This document shows, piece after piece, positions 30,682 to 39,795 of a DNA stretch of 48,088 nucleotides (positions are counted from its first letter, which is position 1; each line of letters opens with the position of its first letter). The stretch lies in NCBI RefSeq assembly GCF_001280595.1, contig NZ_LITU01000021.1:8635-56722 (forward strand), read 5' to 3'. The position numbers and the translations under genes are program-made. The notes beneath the pieces are model-generated. The model made no database searches, was not told where the DNA came from, and saw nothing but the letters and a program-made list of their open reading frames with translations. The stretch is from Paenibacillus xylanivorans (GTDB taxonomy: Bacteria > Bacillota > Bacilli > Paenibacillales > Paenibacillaceae).

Positions 30682-32066
30682 CTCATTCCTTGAGCCGTAT
30701 CCTCAAGCAAGATGCCCTGCGCAGACAGTTCATCCCGAATTTCATCAGCCCGTGCCCAGTTTTTGGTCTTACGTGCTTCGTTACGTTCTACAATTAGACG
30801 TTCGATTTCTTCGTCCAAAAGTTCCGGTTCAGCATCAGTATAGATGCGAAGCACCGCATTCAGCTCACTGAACAATTCCAGCAGAGCGCGAATATCCGCA
30901 GCGTTCACCACATCTTGTTGCAGCAGTTGGTTAGCTTCCCCGGCCCACTCAAACAGGGCCGTAATCGCATCAGGAGTATTAAAGTCGTCCTGCATTTTCT
31001 GATGATACTGCTGACGGATTTGCTCCAGCCTAGCAGCAAACTCTGCTGACACAGCCTGGTCCACACTTACAGCCTGCAAACGATGTTTTAGGTTGCCCAC
31101 GCTATTTGCAATCCGGTCCACACTATTCTGTGCCTGTTCCATTGTATCTTTCGTAAAGTTCAACGGATTGCGATAGTGAGTTGACAACATGAAATAACGA
31201 ATGGCTTCGCGTTTATATTGATTGCGAAGGTCTTTCACAAGTACACCGTTACCGAGTGATTTCGACATTTTTTCATTATCAATACGGATAAATCCATTAT
31301 GCATCCAGTAGTTTGCCAGCGGTTTTCCAGTCAACACCTCGGATTGAGCGCATTCGCACTCATGATGCGGAAACTGCAAATCCTGCCCCCCACCGTGGAT
31401 ATCCAACGTATCGCCCAGGTACTCCCGTGCCATAGCAGAGCACTCAATATGCCAGCCAGGACGACCATCGCCCCATGGACTGGACCAGAAGATCTCACCC
31501 GGTTTCGCAGCCTTCCAGAGCACGAAGTCTTCCGGATGCTCTTTCCGCTCATCTACGCCGATGCGAATTCCGAACTGCAATTCCTGAAGGTTTTGCTTCG
31601 AAAGTTTGCCATACTCCGCGAATTTGCCTGTGCGATAATATACGTCACCGCCATTTTCATACGCGAAATCCTTTTCAACCAGTTCACGGATAAAATCAAT
31701 AATGAGCGGCATGTTTTCCGTCACTCTTGGATTACTGCTTGCCTTTGGAATACCCAGCCCTTCGAGATCTTTGTAGTAAGCCGCAATAAACTTCTCGGCG
31801 ACATGAGGAACATCCGTCCCGAGCTGCTCGGCTTTACGAATGAGCTTGTCATCGACATCCGTGAAGTTCACAACATAGTTCACCTCATGCCCGGTCTGTT
31901 CGAGGTATCCGCGAACCGTGTCGAAAAAAATAACCGGACGTGCATTCCCAATATGAATGTAATCATATACCGTCGGCCCGCACACATACATTTTCACTTT
32001 CCCCGGCTCTTGGGGAACAAAATCCTCTTTGGTACGACTCATCGTATTGTAAATTTGAAGCGTCAT
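30666..32066 (-). CDS. cysS: Cysteinyl-tRNA synthetase
   Basis: CysRS charges tRNA-Cys with cysteine. The 466 aa protein has the class I HIGH motif (YIHIGNARP), the zinc ligands (VCGPTVYDY, HIECSAM, HHECECAQSE) and the KMSKS loop (NEKMSKSLGNGV). The C-terminal anticodon-binding region ends LEDTAQGMRWRRK. The ATG at 32066 is chosen because AAAGGAAAG lies just upstream; the longer frame begins inside the cysE stop. It is under the T-box with cysE. Confidence 0.97.
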   Translation of the reverse strand: MTLQIYNTMSRTKEDFVPQEPGKVKMYVCGPTVYDYIHIGNARPVIFFDTVRGYLEQTGHEVNYVVNFTDVDDKLIRKAEQLGTDVPHVAEKFIAAYYKDLEGLGIPKASSNPRVTENMPLIIDFIRELVEKDFAYENGGDVYYRTGKFAEYGKLSKQNLQELQFGIRIGVDERKEHPEDFVLWKAAKPGEIFWSSPWGDGRPGWHIECSAMAREYLGDTLDIHGGGQDLQFPHHECECAQSEVLTGKPLANYWMHNGFIRIDNEKMSKSLGNGVLVKDLRNQYKREAIRYFMLSTHYRNPLNFTKDTMEQAQNSVDRIANSVGNLKHRLQAVSVDQAVSAEFAARLEQIRQQYHQKMQDDFNTPDAITALFEWAGEANQLLQQDVVNAADIRALLELFSELNAVLRIYTDAEPELLDEEIERLIVERNEARKTKNWARADEIRDELSAQGILLEDTAQGMRWRRK

Positions 32067-32095
32067 AGTCACTTTCCTTTCATCCGTTTCCATCA

Positions 32096-32761
32096 TTATT
32101 CTATTGTACCACGGGAAAACTCACTTTCACGGGTACTCTGCAAAGTACGCACTTCTTCACGCAATCGTTCGATTTCTTGCTGCATGCTGCGCAGGGAATC
32201 GATGACCGGATCGGGAAGCTGCTGATTCAGACGGTCCACCCGGCGACCATCCTGTTTCACGATTCTGCCCGGTATGCCTACAACGGTGCTATTTGAAGGG
32301 ACTTCCTTCAGCACAACCGAGTTCGCACCAATATTACATTGATCCCCCACGCTGAAGGAACCCAGCACCTTTGCCCCGGATGAGATAACCACATTATTGC
32401 CAATTGTCGGATGTCTCTTCCCTTTTTCTTTACCCGTTCCTCCAAGGGTGACCCCCTGATAGATGACAACATCGTCGCCAATTTCACACGTTTCCCCAAT
32501 CACGACGCCCATGCCATGGTCAATAAACAACCGATTGCCAATCGTAGCTCCGGGATGGATTTCAATACCTGTCATAAAACGACTGACCTGTGAAATGAAC
32601 CGGGCGAAAGAAAACCATCTCCGCTTGTATAAAAAGTGTGCCACCCGGTGCGCCCATATCGCATGCAGCCCCGAGTAGGTAAATACAACCTCAAACCATC
32701 CCCGGGCCGCCGGATCGTTTTCAAACACCGCCTGGATATCTGATCTGATCTTCTTGAACAT
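32096..32761 (-). CDS. cysE: Serine O-acetyltransferase
   Basis: CysE makes O-acetylserine from serine and acetyl-CoA, the first step of cysteine synthesis. The 221 aa protein has the short N-terminal helical domain and the left-handed beta-helix of hexapeptide repeats: [60 protein letters not shown]. The catalytic histidine is in IDHG. The C-terminus is a predicted coiled coil ([20 protein letters not shown]), not the classic isoleucine tail seen in gamma-proteobacteria. The ATG at 32761 (MFKKIRSDI) is chosen by homology and an AGAGGGGAA upstream. Confidence 0.96.
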   Translation of the reverse strand: MFKKIRSDIQAVFENDPAARGWFEVVFTYSGLHAIWAHRVAHFLYKRRWFSFARFISQVSRFMTGIEIHPGATIGNRLFIDHGMGVVIGETCEIGDDVVIYQGVTLGGTGKEKGKRHPTIGNNVVISSGAKVLGSFSVGDQCNIGANSVVLKEVPSNSTVVGIPGRIVKQDGRRVDRLNQQLPDPVIDSLRSMQQEIERLREEVRTLQSTRESEFSRGTIE

Positions 32762-32849
32762 GCTCGTTCCCCTCTTGTTCAGGTCTTCGTCCTCCGGCTT
32801 ACCGGATGGCGCGGCCCTCATGGTAGTGTACTTCCGACTCGACCTAAAT

Positions 32850-32888
32850 AGAAAACGCCCCTGCAGCTATTTAAGCTGCAGAGGCGTT
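32850..32888 (-). terminator. T-box terminator upstream of cysE
   Basis: AACGCCTCTGCAGCT and AGCTGCAGGGGCGTT pair completely (one T-G) around TAAAT (32854-32888), with TTTTC on the 3' side. This is the terminator that competes with the T-box antiterminator. Confidence 0.92.
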
Positions 32889-33215
32889 TATCGCGGTCCC
32901 ACTCTGCTCGGTTCATGCCTTAACATACAAGAACTAAGCAGCCTGTTATAGCTGCCTCATATCCTTGCACAAGAATGAACCCTCAACAGTTCCGTAACGG
33001 GAACCAACCGTCACAACCTATCCTAACGTTTTCCTCTCTTCTACAAAACAAGAGGCGGGGCCGGATTCGGCTGTGCAGCTCACGGGTGCATTTCGACTGG
33101 CGGACAGCGGATGGCTCACAGCCACCGCAGCAAAGAATCTTGTTCTTTACTGCGGGACCATCCTCTCTGAATCTGTCCGGTTCGGCCTACTTCTCCCGGT
33201 CTTTGCTGTTTTTAT
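32850..33215 (-). promoter_or_regulatory. Cysteine T-box leader of cysE-cysS
   Basis: The leader ends with the T-box AGAGTGGGACCGCG (32892-32905), which differs by one base from the consensus AGGGTGGNACCGCG. Next comes a perfect 15-bp terminator. The 5' part starts with AAGACCGGGAGAAGTAGGCC (stem I base with the AGUA motif). A TGC triplet in GAAATGCACC within the stem I area fits a cysteine specifier. Uncharged tRNA-Cys would thus turn on cysE-cysS, which matches the genes below. Confidence 0.88.
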
Positions 33216-33255
33216 GATGAATGATAAAATCATACCATTTAACCTTTGTGTTGCT

Positions 33256-33284
33256 ATTATAGCTAAAAGGTTATGGACTGACAA
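33256..33284 (-). promoter_or_regulatory. Sigma-A promoter of the T-box-cysE-cysS unit
   Basis: The minus strand reads TTGTCA-N17-TATAAT, with the -35 at 33279-33284 and the -10 at 33256-33261. Transcription would start near 33249, about 30 bases before the T-box stem I. The rest of the gap to gltX (33285-33356) shows nothing further. Confidence 0.85.
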
Positions 33285-33356
33285 CAATCTTCCTTCATAT
33301 CGGTCTGAACGGAGTTCCATCTTTAAGTCCAAAGTAGACTAAAACAGGGGCATTAC

Positions 33357-34820
33357 TTACGCTCCTTTTACCTGAGCATGCAATCGATCAATAACCTTAT
33401 CACGGCCAAGCAATACAATCGTTTGGTTTAGATCGCGGCCATGAGTCTGTCCTGTCAGAGCTACACGGATTGGCATAAACAGCTGTTTGCCCTTAAATCC
33501 GGTCTCCTTCTGGACTTCCTTGATCAGCGCAGCCATCTTGCTTGGTGTAAATTCGTCGCTTGCCTGTACTTTATCAGCAAATGCTTTCAGAACGGTTGGC
33601 ACCTGCTCCTCAGCCAGTACAGCGGCACCTTCACTTTCCAGCTCCAGGTGGGAACGGAAGAACACTTCCGACAACTCCACGATATCGGAGGCAGAATTCA
33701 TCTGTTCCTGATAGAGATGAACAAGCGTATATGCCCATTCTTTCTGTTCTGGAGACAGCTCAGTGGAAATACGTCCCGCTTTTTGCAGATGTGGAATCGC
33801 CATTTCGGCAATGCGATCCGGGTCCGCATTTTTGATGTAATGGTTGTTCAAGTGGGCCAACTTGTGGGTATCAAATACCGCCGGGCTCTTGGACAGACGC
33901 TTCGTATCAAAAATGGAGATTAACTGATCCTGCGAGAAGATTTCTTCTTCTCCTTCAGGCGACCAGCCAAGCAGGGAGATGAAGTTAAACATCGCTTCCG
34001 GCAAATAACCGAGTTGATCATATTGTTCAATAAACTGAATTACGGACTCATCCCGTTTGCTCAGCTTTTTGTGGTTTTCATTCACGATCAGCGTCATATG
34101 ACCGAAATGCGGAGGCTCCCAGCCAAGCGCTTCATAGATCATCAGCTGGCGCGGTGTATTAGAGATGTGATCCTCGCCACGCAGGACGTGGGAGATCTTC
34201 ATCAGGTGATCATCCACAGCAACCGCATAGTTGTAAGTGGGAATGCCGTCTTTTTTCACAATGACGAAGTCGCCAGATTCCTTGCTGTTAAATGAGATTG
34301 TACCTTTTACCATGTCATCAAACGTATATATCTGTTCCGTCGGCACACGGAAACGAATACTCGCCACACGACCTTCCGCTTCAAATGCACTCTGTTGCTC
34401 CGGTGTCAGATCACGGTGTTTGCCCGAATAACGCGGAGTTTCTCCACGTGCCGTCTGTTCCTCGCGCTCTTGCTCCAGCTCTTCTTCCGTGCAATAGCAG
34501 CGGTAAGCCAGACCTTTGTCCAGCAATTCCTGCGTATATTTACGATAAATATCCAGACGTTCCGTCTGACGGTATGGTCCATACTCTCCGCCGACATCAA
34601 TACTTTCGTCCCACTCGATTCCGAGCCATTTCAGGTATTTCAGCTGGCTTTCTTCACCACCGGCAATGTTGCGTTTCACGTCCGTATCCTCAATACGAAT
34701 AATGAATTTGCCGTTGTTATGTTTGGCATACAAATAGTTAAACAGCGCTGTACGGGCATTCCCGATATGCAGGTGTCCCGTTGGACTCGGCGCGTAACGC
34801 ACGCGAACTTCGGTGCTCAT
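33357..34820 (-). CDS. gltX: Glutamyl-tRNA synthetase (non-discriminating type expected)
   Basis: GluRS charges tRNA-Glu and, in Bacillales, also tRNA-Gln, which GatCAB then amidates. The 487 aa protein has the HIGH motif ([20 protein letters not shown]), the glutamate-binding region (IRIEDTD) and the KMSKS-like loop ([12 protein letters not shown], about residue 250). A Cys-rich segment (YRCYCTEEE) sits where family members bind zinc. It follows ispF by 33 bases. The discrimination type is known for the group, not read from sequence. Confidence 0.96.
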   Translation of the reverse strand: MSTEVRVRYAPSPTGHLHIGNARTALFNYLYAKHNNGKFIIRIEDTDVKRNIAGGEESQLKYLKWLGIEWDESIDVGGEYGPYRQTERLDIYRKYTQELLDKGLAYRCYCTEEELEQEREEQTARGETPRYSGKHRDLTPEQQSAFEAEGRVASIRFRVPTEQIYTFDDMVKGTISFNSKESGDFVIVKKDGIPTYNYAVAVDDHLMKISHVLRGEDHISNTPRQLMIYEALGWEPPHFGHMTLIVNENHKKLSKRDESVIQFIEQYDQLGYLPEAMFNFISLLGWSPEGEEEIFSQDQLISIFDTKRLSKSPAVFDTHKLAHLNNHYIKNADPDRIAEMAIPHLQKAGRISTELSPEQKEWAYTLVHLYQEQMNSASDIVELSEVFFRSHLELESEGAAVLAEEQVPTVLKAFADKVQASDEFTPSKMAALIKEVQKETGFKGKQLFMPIRVALTGQTHGRDLNQTIVLLGRDKVIDRLHAQVKGA

Positions 34821-34853
34821 AATATCCCCTCCGTCTCTAATTGGTTGATGATA

Positions 34854-35330
34854 TCACACGCGAACAAGGCAAACAACTGATTGGGCTGCTATGCCCTCTC
34901 CCCGTCCGGGGAATCCCAGTTGCTCTGTTGTTGTCGCTTTGACATTCACCTGAGTTACATCCGCTTCCAGTGCCTTGGCAATAACCTCGGCCATCTGCGG
35001 AACGTAAGGTGCCATCTTCGGTTTCTGTGCAATAATGGTTGAATCGATATTCCCCAGACGGTATCCGCGATCCTTCACTAACTGCCACACATGCTCCAGC
35101 AGTTTCAGACTATCAGCATCCTTGAACTCCGGATCGGTATCCGGGAAGTGTTTGCCAATATCCCCGAGTGCAAGTGCACCAAGAATGGCATCACTGATGG
35201 CATGTAGCAGCACGTCTGCGTCCGAGTGCCCCAACAGTCCTTTTTCATAAGGAATGGTGACCCCCCCAATAATGCACGGGCGTCCCTCTACCAGCTGGTG
35301 TACATCAAATCCTTGTCCTACACGTATCAT
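34854..35330 (-). CDS. ispF: 2-C-methyl-D-erythritol 2,4-cyclodiphosphate synthase
   Basis: IspF catalyses the fifth step of the MEP isoprenoid pathway, cyclising CDP-ME-2-phosphate. The 158 aa protein has the metal ligands in [13 protein letters not shown] (Asp8, His10) and [20 protein letters not shown], then [18 protein letters not shown] and the C-terminal [20 protein letters not shown]. The gene overlaps the ispD end by four bases (35327-35330), so the two are coupled. Confidence 0.97.
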   Translation of the reverse strand: MIRVGQGFDVHQLVEGRPCIIGGVTIPYEKGLLGHSDADVLLHAISDAILGALALGDIGKHFPDTDPEFKDADSLKLLEHVWQLVKDRGYRLGNIDSTIIAQKPKMAPYVPQMAEVIAKALEADVTQVNVKATTTEQLGFPGRGEGIAAQSVVCLVRV

Positions 35331-36019
35331 CGCTTCTTCTCTCCTTTGAGCAAAAACGCGGCGTATTCCAAATCTTCCGGCGTCGTTAATTTGATGTTCG
35401 TATAACTGCCTTCCACAACCCTGACCGACATTCCCTGGCGTTCAGCCAGCATCGCGTCATCCGTTCCTAGAAATCCGTCCCGGTCCGCCAATTCGTACGC
35501 AAGCAGCAGGGAAGAAAGACGAAAAGCCTGCGGGGTTTGAATGCTCCACAGACTGCTGCGGTCTGGCGTCGCCGTAACGATTCCCTCCGCATTGACTTGT
35601 TTGATCGTATCCTTCACTGGAACGGCCAATACAGCTGCTCCATCCGACATGGCGGCTTTCATACACCCCATAATCTGCTCACGGTTTATAAAAGGACGTA
35701 CCCCGTCGTGAACGAGAACCCATTCCGTCCCCAGTGCCTTAAGGCCTTCGTGGACTGAATGCTGTCTCTCTTTCCCTCCGGGGATGACACGGACACGTGA
35801 TTCCAGTCGGTATTCTTTTACCCAATCCTGGCAGCGTTCAACATCTGCAGCTCCCGTTACCAGCACCATTTCGCTGACCTTATCCAGAGCCGCAAACACT
35901 TCAATCGTATGTATGAAAATGGGCTTGTCCTGCAGCAGCAGAAACTGCTTGCTCTCGGTCGTTCCCATACGGGTTCCTCGACCTGCCGCCACAATGACAA
36001 CACCCCACCCTTTATCCAT
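35327..36019 (-). CDS. ispD: 2-C-methyl-D-erythritol 4-phosphate cytidylyltransferase
   Basis: IspD adds CMP to methylerythritol phosphate in the MEP pathway. The 230 aa protein shows the nucleotidyltransferase signature [20 protein letters not shown], then [18 protein letters not shown] and [17 protein letters not shown], and the TPQAFR block. The start at 36019 ([13 protein letters not shown]) is the usual one. The upstream gap contains direct and inverted repeats (36048-36102). Confidence 0.96.
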   Translation of the reverse strand: MDKGWGVVIVAAGRGTRMGTTESKQFLLLQDKPIFIHTIEVFAALDKVSEMVLVTGAADVERCQDWVKEYRLESRVRVIPGGKERQHSVHEGLKALGTEWVLVHDGVRPFINREQIMGCMKAAMSDGAAVLAVPVKDTIKQVNAEGIVTATPDRSSLWSIQTPQAFRLSSLLLAYELADRDGFLGTDDAMLAERQGMSVRVVEGSYTNIKLTTPEDLEYAAFLLKGEKKR

Positions 36020-36047
36020 GCCGCAATCCCTGCCTTGTCTGTCAGTT

Positions 36048-36102
36048 TATCGTTCAGAGATATAAAATATCTACTTTCGATATAAAATACCGTTAAACGA
36101 TA
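36048..36102 (-). repeat. Direct repeats inside an inverted repeat upstream of ispD
   Basis: Two exact 11-bp copies of gatataaaata (plus strand) lie at 36059-36069 and 36079-36089, spaced 20 bp start to start, or about two helical turns. They are flanked by a 7-bp inverted repeat TATCGTT (36048-36054) and AACGATA (36096-36102). On the minus strand the copies overlap a weak TTAACG-N17-TAGATA promoter candidate. This looks like an operator layout, but no regulator is assigned. Confidence 0.5.
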
Positions 36103-36121
36103 CACTACCCATCATACCGCT

Positions 36122-37207
36122 TTATTGGGCTTTTTCCAACAGTTTCGGCTTAGCAAAAATCATTCGTCCCGCTGACGTCTGCAGCACACTAGTCACCAGC
36201 ACTTCCATCATCATGCCGATATACTCGCGTCCGCCTTCCACAACGATCATGGTGCCATCGTCCAGATAGGCTACACCCTGGCCATGCTCCTTGCCATCCT
36301 TGATAATCTGAACCAAAATCTCCTCACCCGGCAGTACTACCGGCTTAACCGCATTGGCGAGATCATTGATGTTTAGCACGGATACTCCTTGCAGTTCACA
36401 GACCTTGTTCAGGTTGAAGTCGTTAGTGACAACTTTGCCCTGAAGTACCTTGGCGAGCTTGACCAGCTTGCTGTCCACTTCGGAAATTTCCTCGAAATCT
36501 CCTTCGTAGATGAGCACTTTGACGTCAAGTTCCTTCTGAATTTTATTCAGAATATCAAGTCCGCGCCGCCCTCTGTTCCGCTTGAGCAAGTCCGATGAAT
36601 CCGCGATGTGCTGCAACTCCTCCAGAACGAATTCCGGGATTACAATCGTTCCCTCGATAAACCCGGTTTTGCATATATCTGCGATGCGACCATCGATAAT
36701 TACACTGGTATCCAAAATTTTGTGCTCCTCCAGCCGTCTGTCCTCGTCCACCTCGGGATGACCCCAGCGTCCTGACATCCAGAAGGCCGCCAGATCGTCT
36801 TTCTTCGCCATGGCAAGCATGTAACCTGCATAAGCACTAATGACCGTCAGCGCCACCTGAAGCACCTCTCCGGCTGTTCCCAGCCATGCTACACAAGGAT
36901 ATAAGAGCAAGGCGACCAATAACCCTGCAACGGTACCCGCCGCACCTGCAGCCAATTCATTCATCGGTACTTTGGCCAGAGAATCAATCCCATTTTGCAA
37001 TCTGGTTGCCATTAATGTTCCACCGATGTTACATACAGACATAAACATTACTGCTCCTAGTAGCGTTGCTACCCCAGCGCCTAACAGTCCCGCTGATTGA
37101 ATCCATTCAGCCATCCAAGGGACGGATTTTCCTGCCAGATGATATGCCGTGTAACCGAACCATGCACCGCACAATCCTGTAAAAGTTAAAATGCCTTTTT
37201 TCCACAT
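36122..37207 (-). CDS. PIN/TRAM-domain membrane protein (YacL family)
   Basis: The 361 aa protein has four N-terminal TM segments (for example GILTFTGLCGAWFGYTAYHL and VLQVALTVISAYAGYMLAMA), then a cytoplasmic PIN nuclease domain with acidic residues in LDTSVIIDGRIADIC, PEFVLEELQHIADSSD and VVTNDFNLNKVCEL. A C-terminal TRAM-type RNA-binding domain follows (LPGEEILVQIIKDGKEHGQG, AYLDDGTMIVVEGGREYIGM). B. subtilis YacL has this architecture and position; its substrate is not settled. The ATG at 37207 is chosen because GGAGG lies 11 bases upstream; the earlier frame start lacks homology. Confidence 0.9.
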   Translation of the reverse strand: MWKKGILTFTGLCGAWFGYTAYHLAGKSVPWMAEWIQSAGLLGAGVATLLGAVMFMSVCNIGGTLMATRLQNGIDSLAKVPMNELAAGAAGTVAGLLVALLLYPCVAWLGTAGEVLQVALTVISAYAGYMLAMAKKDDLAAFWMSGRWGHPEVDEDRRLEEHKILDTSVIIDGRIADICKTGFIEGTIVIPEFVLEELQHIADSSDLLKRNRGRRGLDILNKIQKELDVKVLIYEGDFEEISEVDSKLVKLAKVLQGKVVTNDFNLNKVCELQGVSVLNINDLANAVKPVVLPGEEILVQIIKDGKEHGQGVAYLDDGTMIVVEGGREYIGMMMEVLVTSVLQTSAGRMIFAKPKLLEKAQ

Positions 37208-37318
37208 AAGTCCCTGCACCTCCTTCAATATATCTTCATCTTTATATCCAGTATGATCCAATTTCCAGATTGCTAATCCCGCTTTACAAGAACTTTTTGG
37301 AAATGTTGCAATCGTCAG

Positions 37319-37348
37319 TTGAAAGAAGGTAAATTATTGGCATATAAT
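37319..37348 (+). promoter_or_regulatory. Sigma-A promoter of the plus-strand gene
   Basis: TTGAAA (37319-37324), N18, TATAAT (37343-37348) lies 33 bases upstream of the ATG at 37382. It is divergent from the PIN/TRAM gene. Confidence 0.72.
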
Positions 37349-37381
37349 GAATTCAATTCATATCCCGAGGTGAGTAGCAAA

Positions 37382-37777
37382 ATGAGTACGCTAAGTTTAC
37401 AGGCTTTTCAGGATCAAGTTTCCGAGCTGTTGCTGCGTCATCGCAGCCTGATTGATGTACTGTCCAAAACGGGACAAGCCGGGGCCTCTGTCAACCGTGC
37501 CGTGTCCAAGGCCATTACCGAATGCGGCTGCATTGAGCTGCACGCCACCAAGCAGAAATATGCCCCGGAGAGCGATATTGCTCAATCCAAAGGGCTGCTG
37601 GAAACGCATGTGGAAGGTGAATTGTGCGAGAATTGTAAAGAGGTGATCAGCTCTGAACTGGGGCGGAACCTGTTTTATATGTCGGCCCTCTGCAATCTGC
37701 TGGACATCAACATGGAAGAAGTCGTAAATCACGAGTCACAGAAATGTTCGACGTTAGGGATGTTCAATTTGTCGTAA
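37382..37777 (+). CDS. DUF1573-like conserved protein with CxC and CxxC motifs
   Basis: This is the only plus-strand gene in the window. The 131 aa protein begins MSTLSLQAFQDQVSELLLRH and contains the cysteine pairs ECGC (Cys48, Cys50) and CENC (Cys82, Cys85), which could form a zinc or redox site. Cys104 and Cys122 are single. The C-terminal half (LGRNLFYMSALCNLLDINME) is helical and faintly recalls MazG-type all-alpha folds; that is a guess. I recall the family as DUF1573, at this position in Paenibacillus and relatives. The start at 37382 has GAGGTGAG 7 bases upstream. No function is assigned. Confidence 0.78.
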   Translation: MSTLSLQAFQDQVSELLLRHRSLIDVLSKTGQAGASVNRAVSKAITECGCIELHATKQKYAPESDIAQSKGLLETHVEGELCENCKEVISSELGRNLFYMSALCNLLDINMEEVVNHESQKCSTLGMFNLS

Positions 37778-37835
37778 ACAATACGTATTTCGTTGCAAAT
37801 GGTTAAGTTACCGTATAGATTTGGAAAACAAAAAT

Positions 37836-37870
37836 AAGCACGCATTCTCCGTTCAGGAGCGTACGTGCTT
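37836..37870. terminator. Bidirectional terminator between convergent genes
   Basis: AAGCACG/CGTGCTT enclose CTCC/GGAG with a GTTCA loop. TTCTTTG follows on the plus strand and TTATTTTTG on the minus strand. It separates the plus-strand gene from pssA, which converges on it. Confidence 0.82.
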
Positions 37871-37930
37871 TCTTTGTATTGTTTTGATATACGAGACACA
37901 GACCAACCGACTTCCGGAATGATGGAATAC

Positions 37931-38662
37931 CTATCGATCAGAAGGACGGGAAGACTTCTCTTCCTTACGCTTTTTGGCCCGGTTACGTGAGGCTGCCGTC
38001 CGCATATTATGCTTCATTCCATATAGAGCGTATAACACAAGTGGAATAAAGATCAATTTGGACAATTGTTCTGGGAACATGACCGCCACCACTACCGCAA
38101 AGACGATAACCCATGGCGCAATCCAGATCGCTTTACGCGGCAGACCTACCTTTTTGAAATTGGGATATTTCAGCGAACTTACCATCAGATACGATAACAA
38201 CAACGTGGCAATCATCATACTCACGGGACCGATATCCTTGTTAAACAGGGATAGTGTAGCTAGTACCCCTCCGGCTGCTGGAATCGGCAAGCCTGTGAAA
38301 TAACCGGGGATACCGGGACGAACGTTAAACCGGGCAAGCCGGATGGCTCCACAAATTGGAAAGCTTGCGGTTGCGATCCAGGCGAGAACCGGAGTTGCAT
38401 CCTGAAACGAGACCATAAATATAATCAGGGCCGGAGCTGCACCGAATGAAACCATGTCAGACAAAGAATCCAGCTCTTTACCAAATTCACTCTGGGCATT
38501 AAGTGCACGTGCCACCCGACCATCCAGGCCATCCAGCAACATCGCAATAATGACCAAAATCGCAGCCAAACTATAATTACCATCAATCGCAAGCAGGATT
38601 GCCATCATTCCAAGAAACAGATTACCCAAGGTAAAGAGATTCGGAATGAATCTGGTTAACAT
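37931..38662 (-). CDS. pssA: CDP-diacylglycerol-serine O-phosphatidyltransferase
   Basis: PssA makes phosphatidylserine, the precursor of phosphatidylethanolamine, at the membrane. The 243 aa protein has the CDP-alcohol phosphatidyltransferase motif (DGLDGRVARALNAQSEFGKE, then LDSLSD), including the two aspartate pairs that bind metal. About six TM segments follow or flank it. A basic C-terminal tail (RTAASRNRAKKRKEEKSSRP) is present. In B. subtilis pssA is at another locus, so its place after disA is a lineage feature. It starts 43 bases after the disA stop. Confidence 0.93.
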   Translation of the reverse strand: MLTRFIPNLFTLGNLFLGMMAILLAIDGNYSLAAILVIIAMLLDGLDGRVARALNAQSEFGKELDSLSDMVSFGAAPALIIFMVSFQDATPVLAWIATASFPICGAIRLARFNVRPGIPGYFTGLPIPAAGGVLATLSLFNKDIGPVSMMIATLLLSYLMVSSLKYPNFKKVGLPRKAIWIAPWVIVFAVVVAVMFPEQLSKLIFIPLVLYALYGMKHNMRTAASRNRAKKRKEEKSSRPSDR

Positions 38663-38705
38663 CGTTGTTTCACCTCATTATTTTCATGCCGTTATAGGCA
38701 AACCC

Positions 38706-39782
38706 TTACATCTGTCTGTCAATAAACATCTGCTCCTGCAAACGCTTGAGACCTTCCTTAATGGTACGGGCACGTACCTCTCCAATCCCGTCCACTTCGT
38801 CCAGTTCTTCAATTGTAGCCATAATGACATGAGGCAATTGTTCAAATTGATCCACCAGGTTATGGATAATGACATTTGGCAGGCGGGGTATCTTATTTAA
38901 TACCCGATATCCACGAGGTGCAACCGAATCTTCGGACGTAGCCGCTGACGAAGGGTATCCCAGCAGACGTACAGTATGATGTGCATCCAGCAACTCATCG
39001 TCCGACAATCTTTTCAGACCAACGATAATCTCGCGGATTTTGTCATCACTGTCATCACGGGCATAGTCCTTATACAGCAACCAGGCTTCCTCTTCCGTTG
39101 TACCGACGAGTTCCTCCATCTGCATGGAGATCAGACGTCCCTCATTGCCGAGTTCATGAATGTAACGTTTGATTTCTGTTTTGATACGCATAACCATTTC
39201 TGTACGCTGAATGACATTGACCACCTCAGGAATCGTCACCAGTTCCTCGAACTCGGAGGCACTCAGATTCGTAAGGGACTGTGTCAATACAGCCTTGTAT
39301 TTCTCCAAGGTTTGAATCGCTTGATTCGCCTTGGTTAAAATCACTCCAATTTCCTTGAGGGAATACCGTAGTGTTCCTTGGTATAAGGTGATAATATTCC
39401 GGCGCTGCGATATAGATACGACTAATTTACCCGTTTGTTTCGCGACACGCTCAGCCGTCCGGTGACGGATTCCCGTCTCAGATGAAGAGATGGATGAGTC
39501 AGGAATGAGCTGAGTATTGGCGTATAGAATACGCTTCAAATCCTCGCTAAGGATAATGGCACCGTCCATCTTGGCGAGTTCATATAGATAGTTCGGGGAG
39601 AAATCACAGTTAATCGAGAATCCTCCATCCACCACTTCCATCACTTCAGGGCTGTATCCTACAACCAGCAGTGCACCCGTCTTGGCGCGCAGCACGTTCT
39701 CCAGACCTTCGCGGAAAGGTGTACCTGGTGCAATCAGCCTTAACAATTCGTTCATATTATCCAGTTGGCTCGAATCTTTCAT
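38706..39782 (-). CDS. disA: DNA integrity scanning protein DisA (di-adenylate cyclase)
   Basis: DisA makes cyclic di-AMP and scans DNA for branched structures before sporulation. The 358 aa protein has the DAC domain with DGA ([20 protein letters not shown]) and RHR ([20 protein letters not shown]), a middle helical spine, and a C-terminal RuvA-type HhH region ([20 protein letters not shown]). All key motifs are intact. It lies 13 bases after radA, the conserved radA-disA pair; RadA modulates DisA in B. subtilis. Confidence 0.97.
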   Translation of the reverse strand: MKDSSQLDNMNELLRLIAPGTPFREGLENVLRAKTGALLVVGYSPEVMEVVDGGFSINCDFSPNYLYELAKMDGAIILSEDLKRILYANTQLIPDSSISSSETGIRHRTAERVAKQTGKLVVSISQRRNIITLYQGTLRYSLKEIGVILTKANQAIQTLEKYKAVLTQSLTNLSASEFEELVTIPEVVNVIQRTEMVMRIKTEIKRYIHELGNEGRLISMQMEELVGTTEEEAWLLYKDYARDDSDDKIREIIVGLKRLSDDELLDAHHTVRLLGYPSSAATSEDSVAPRGYRVLNKIPRLPNVIIHNLVDQFEQLPHVIMATIEELDEVDGIGEVRARTIKEGLKRLQEQMFIDRQM

Positions 39783-39795
39783 CTTGTTATGCCCC

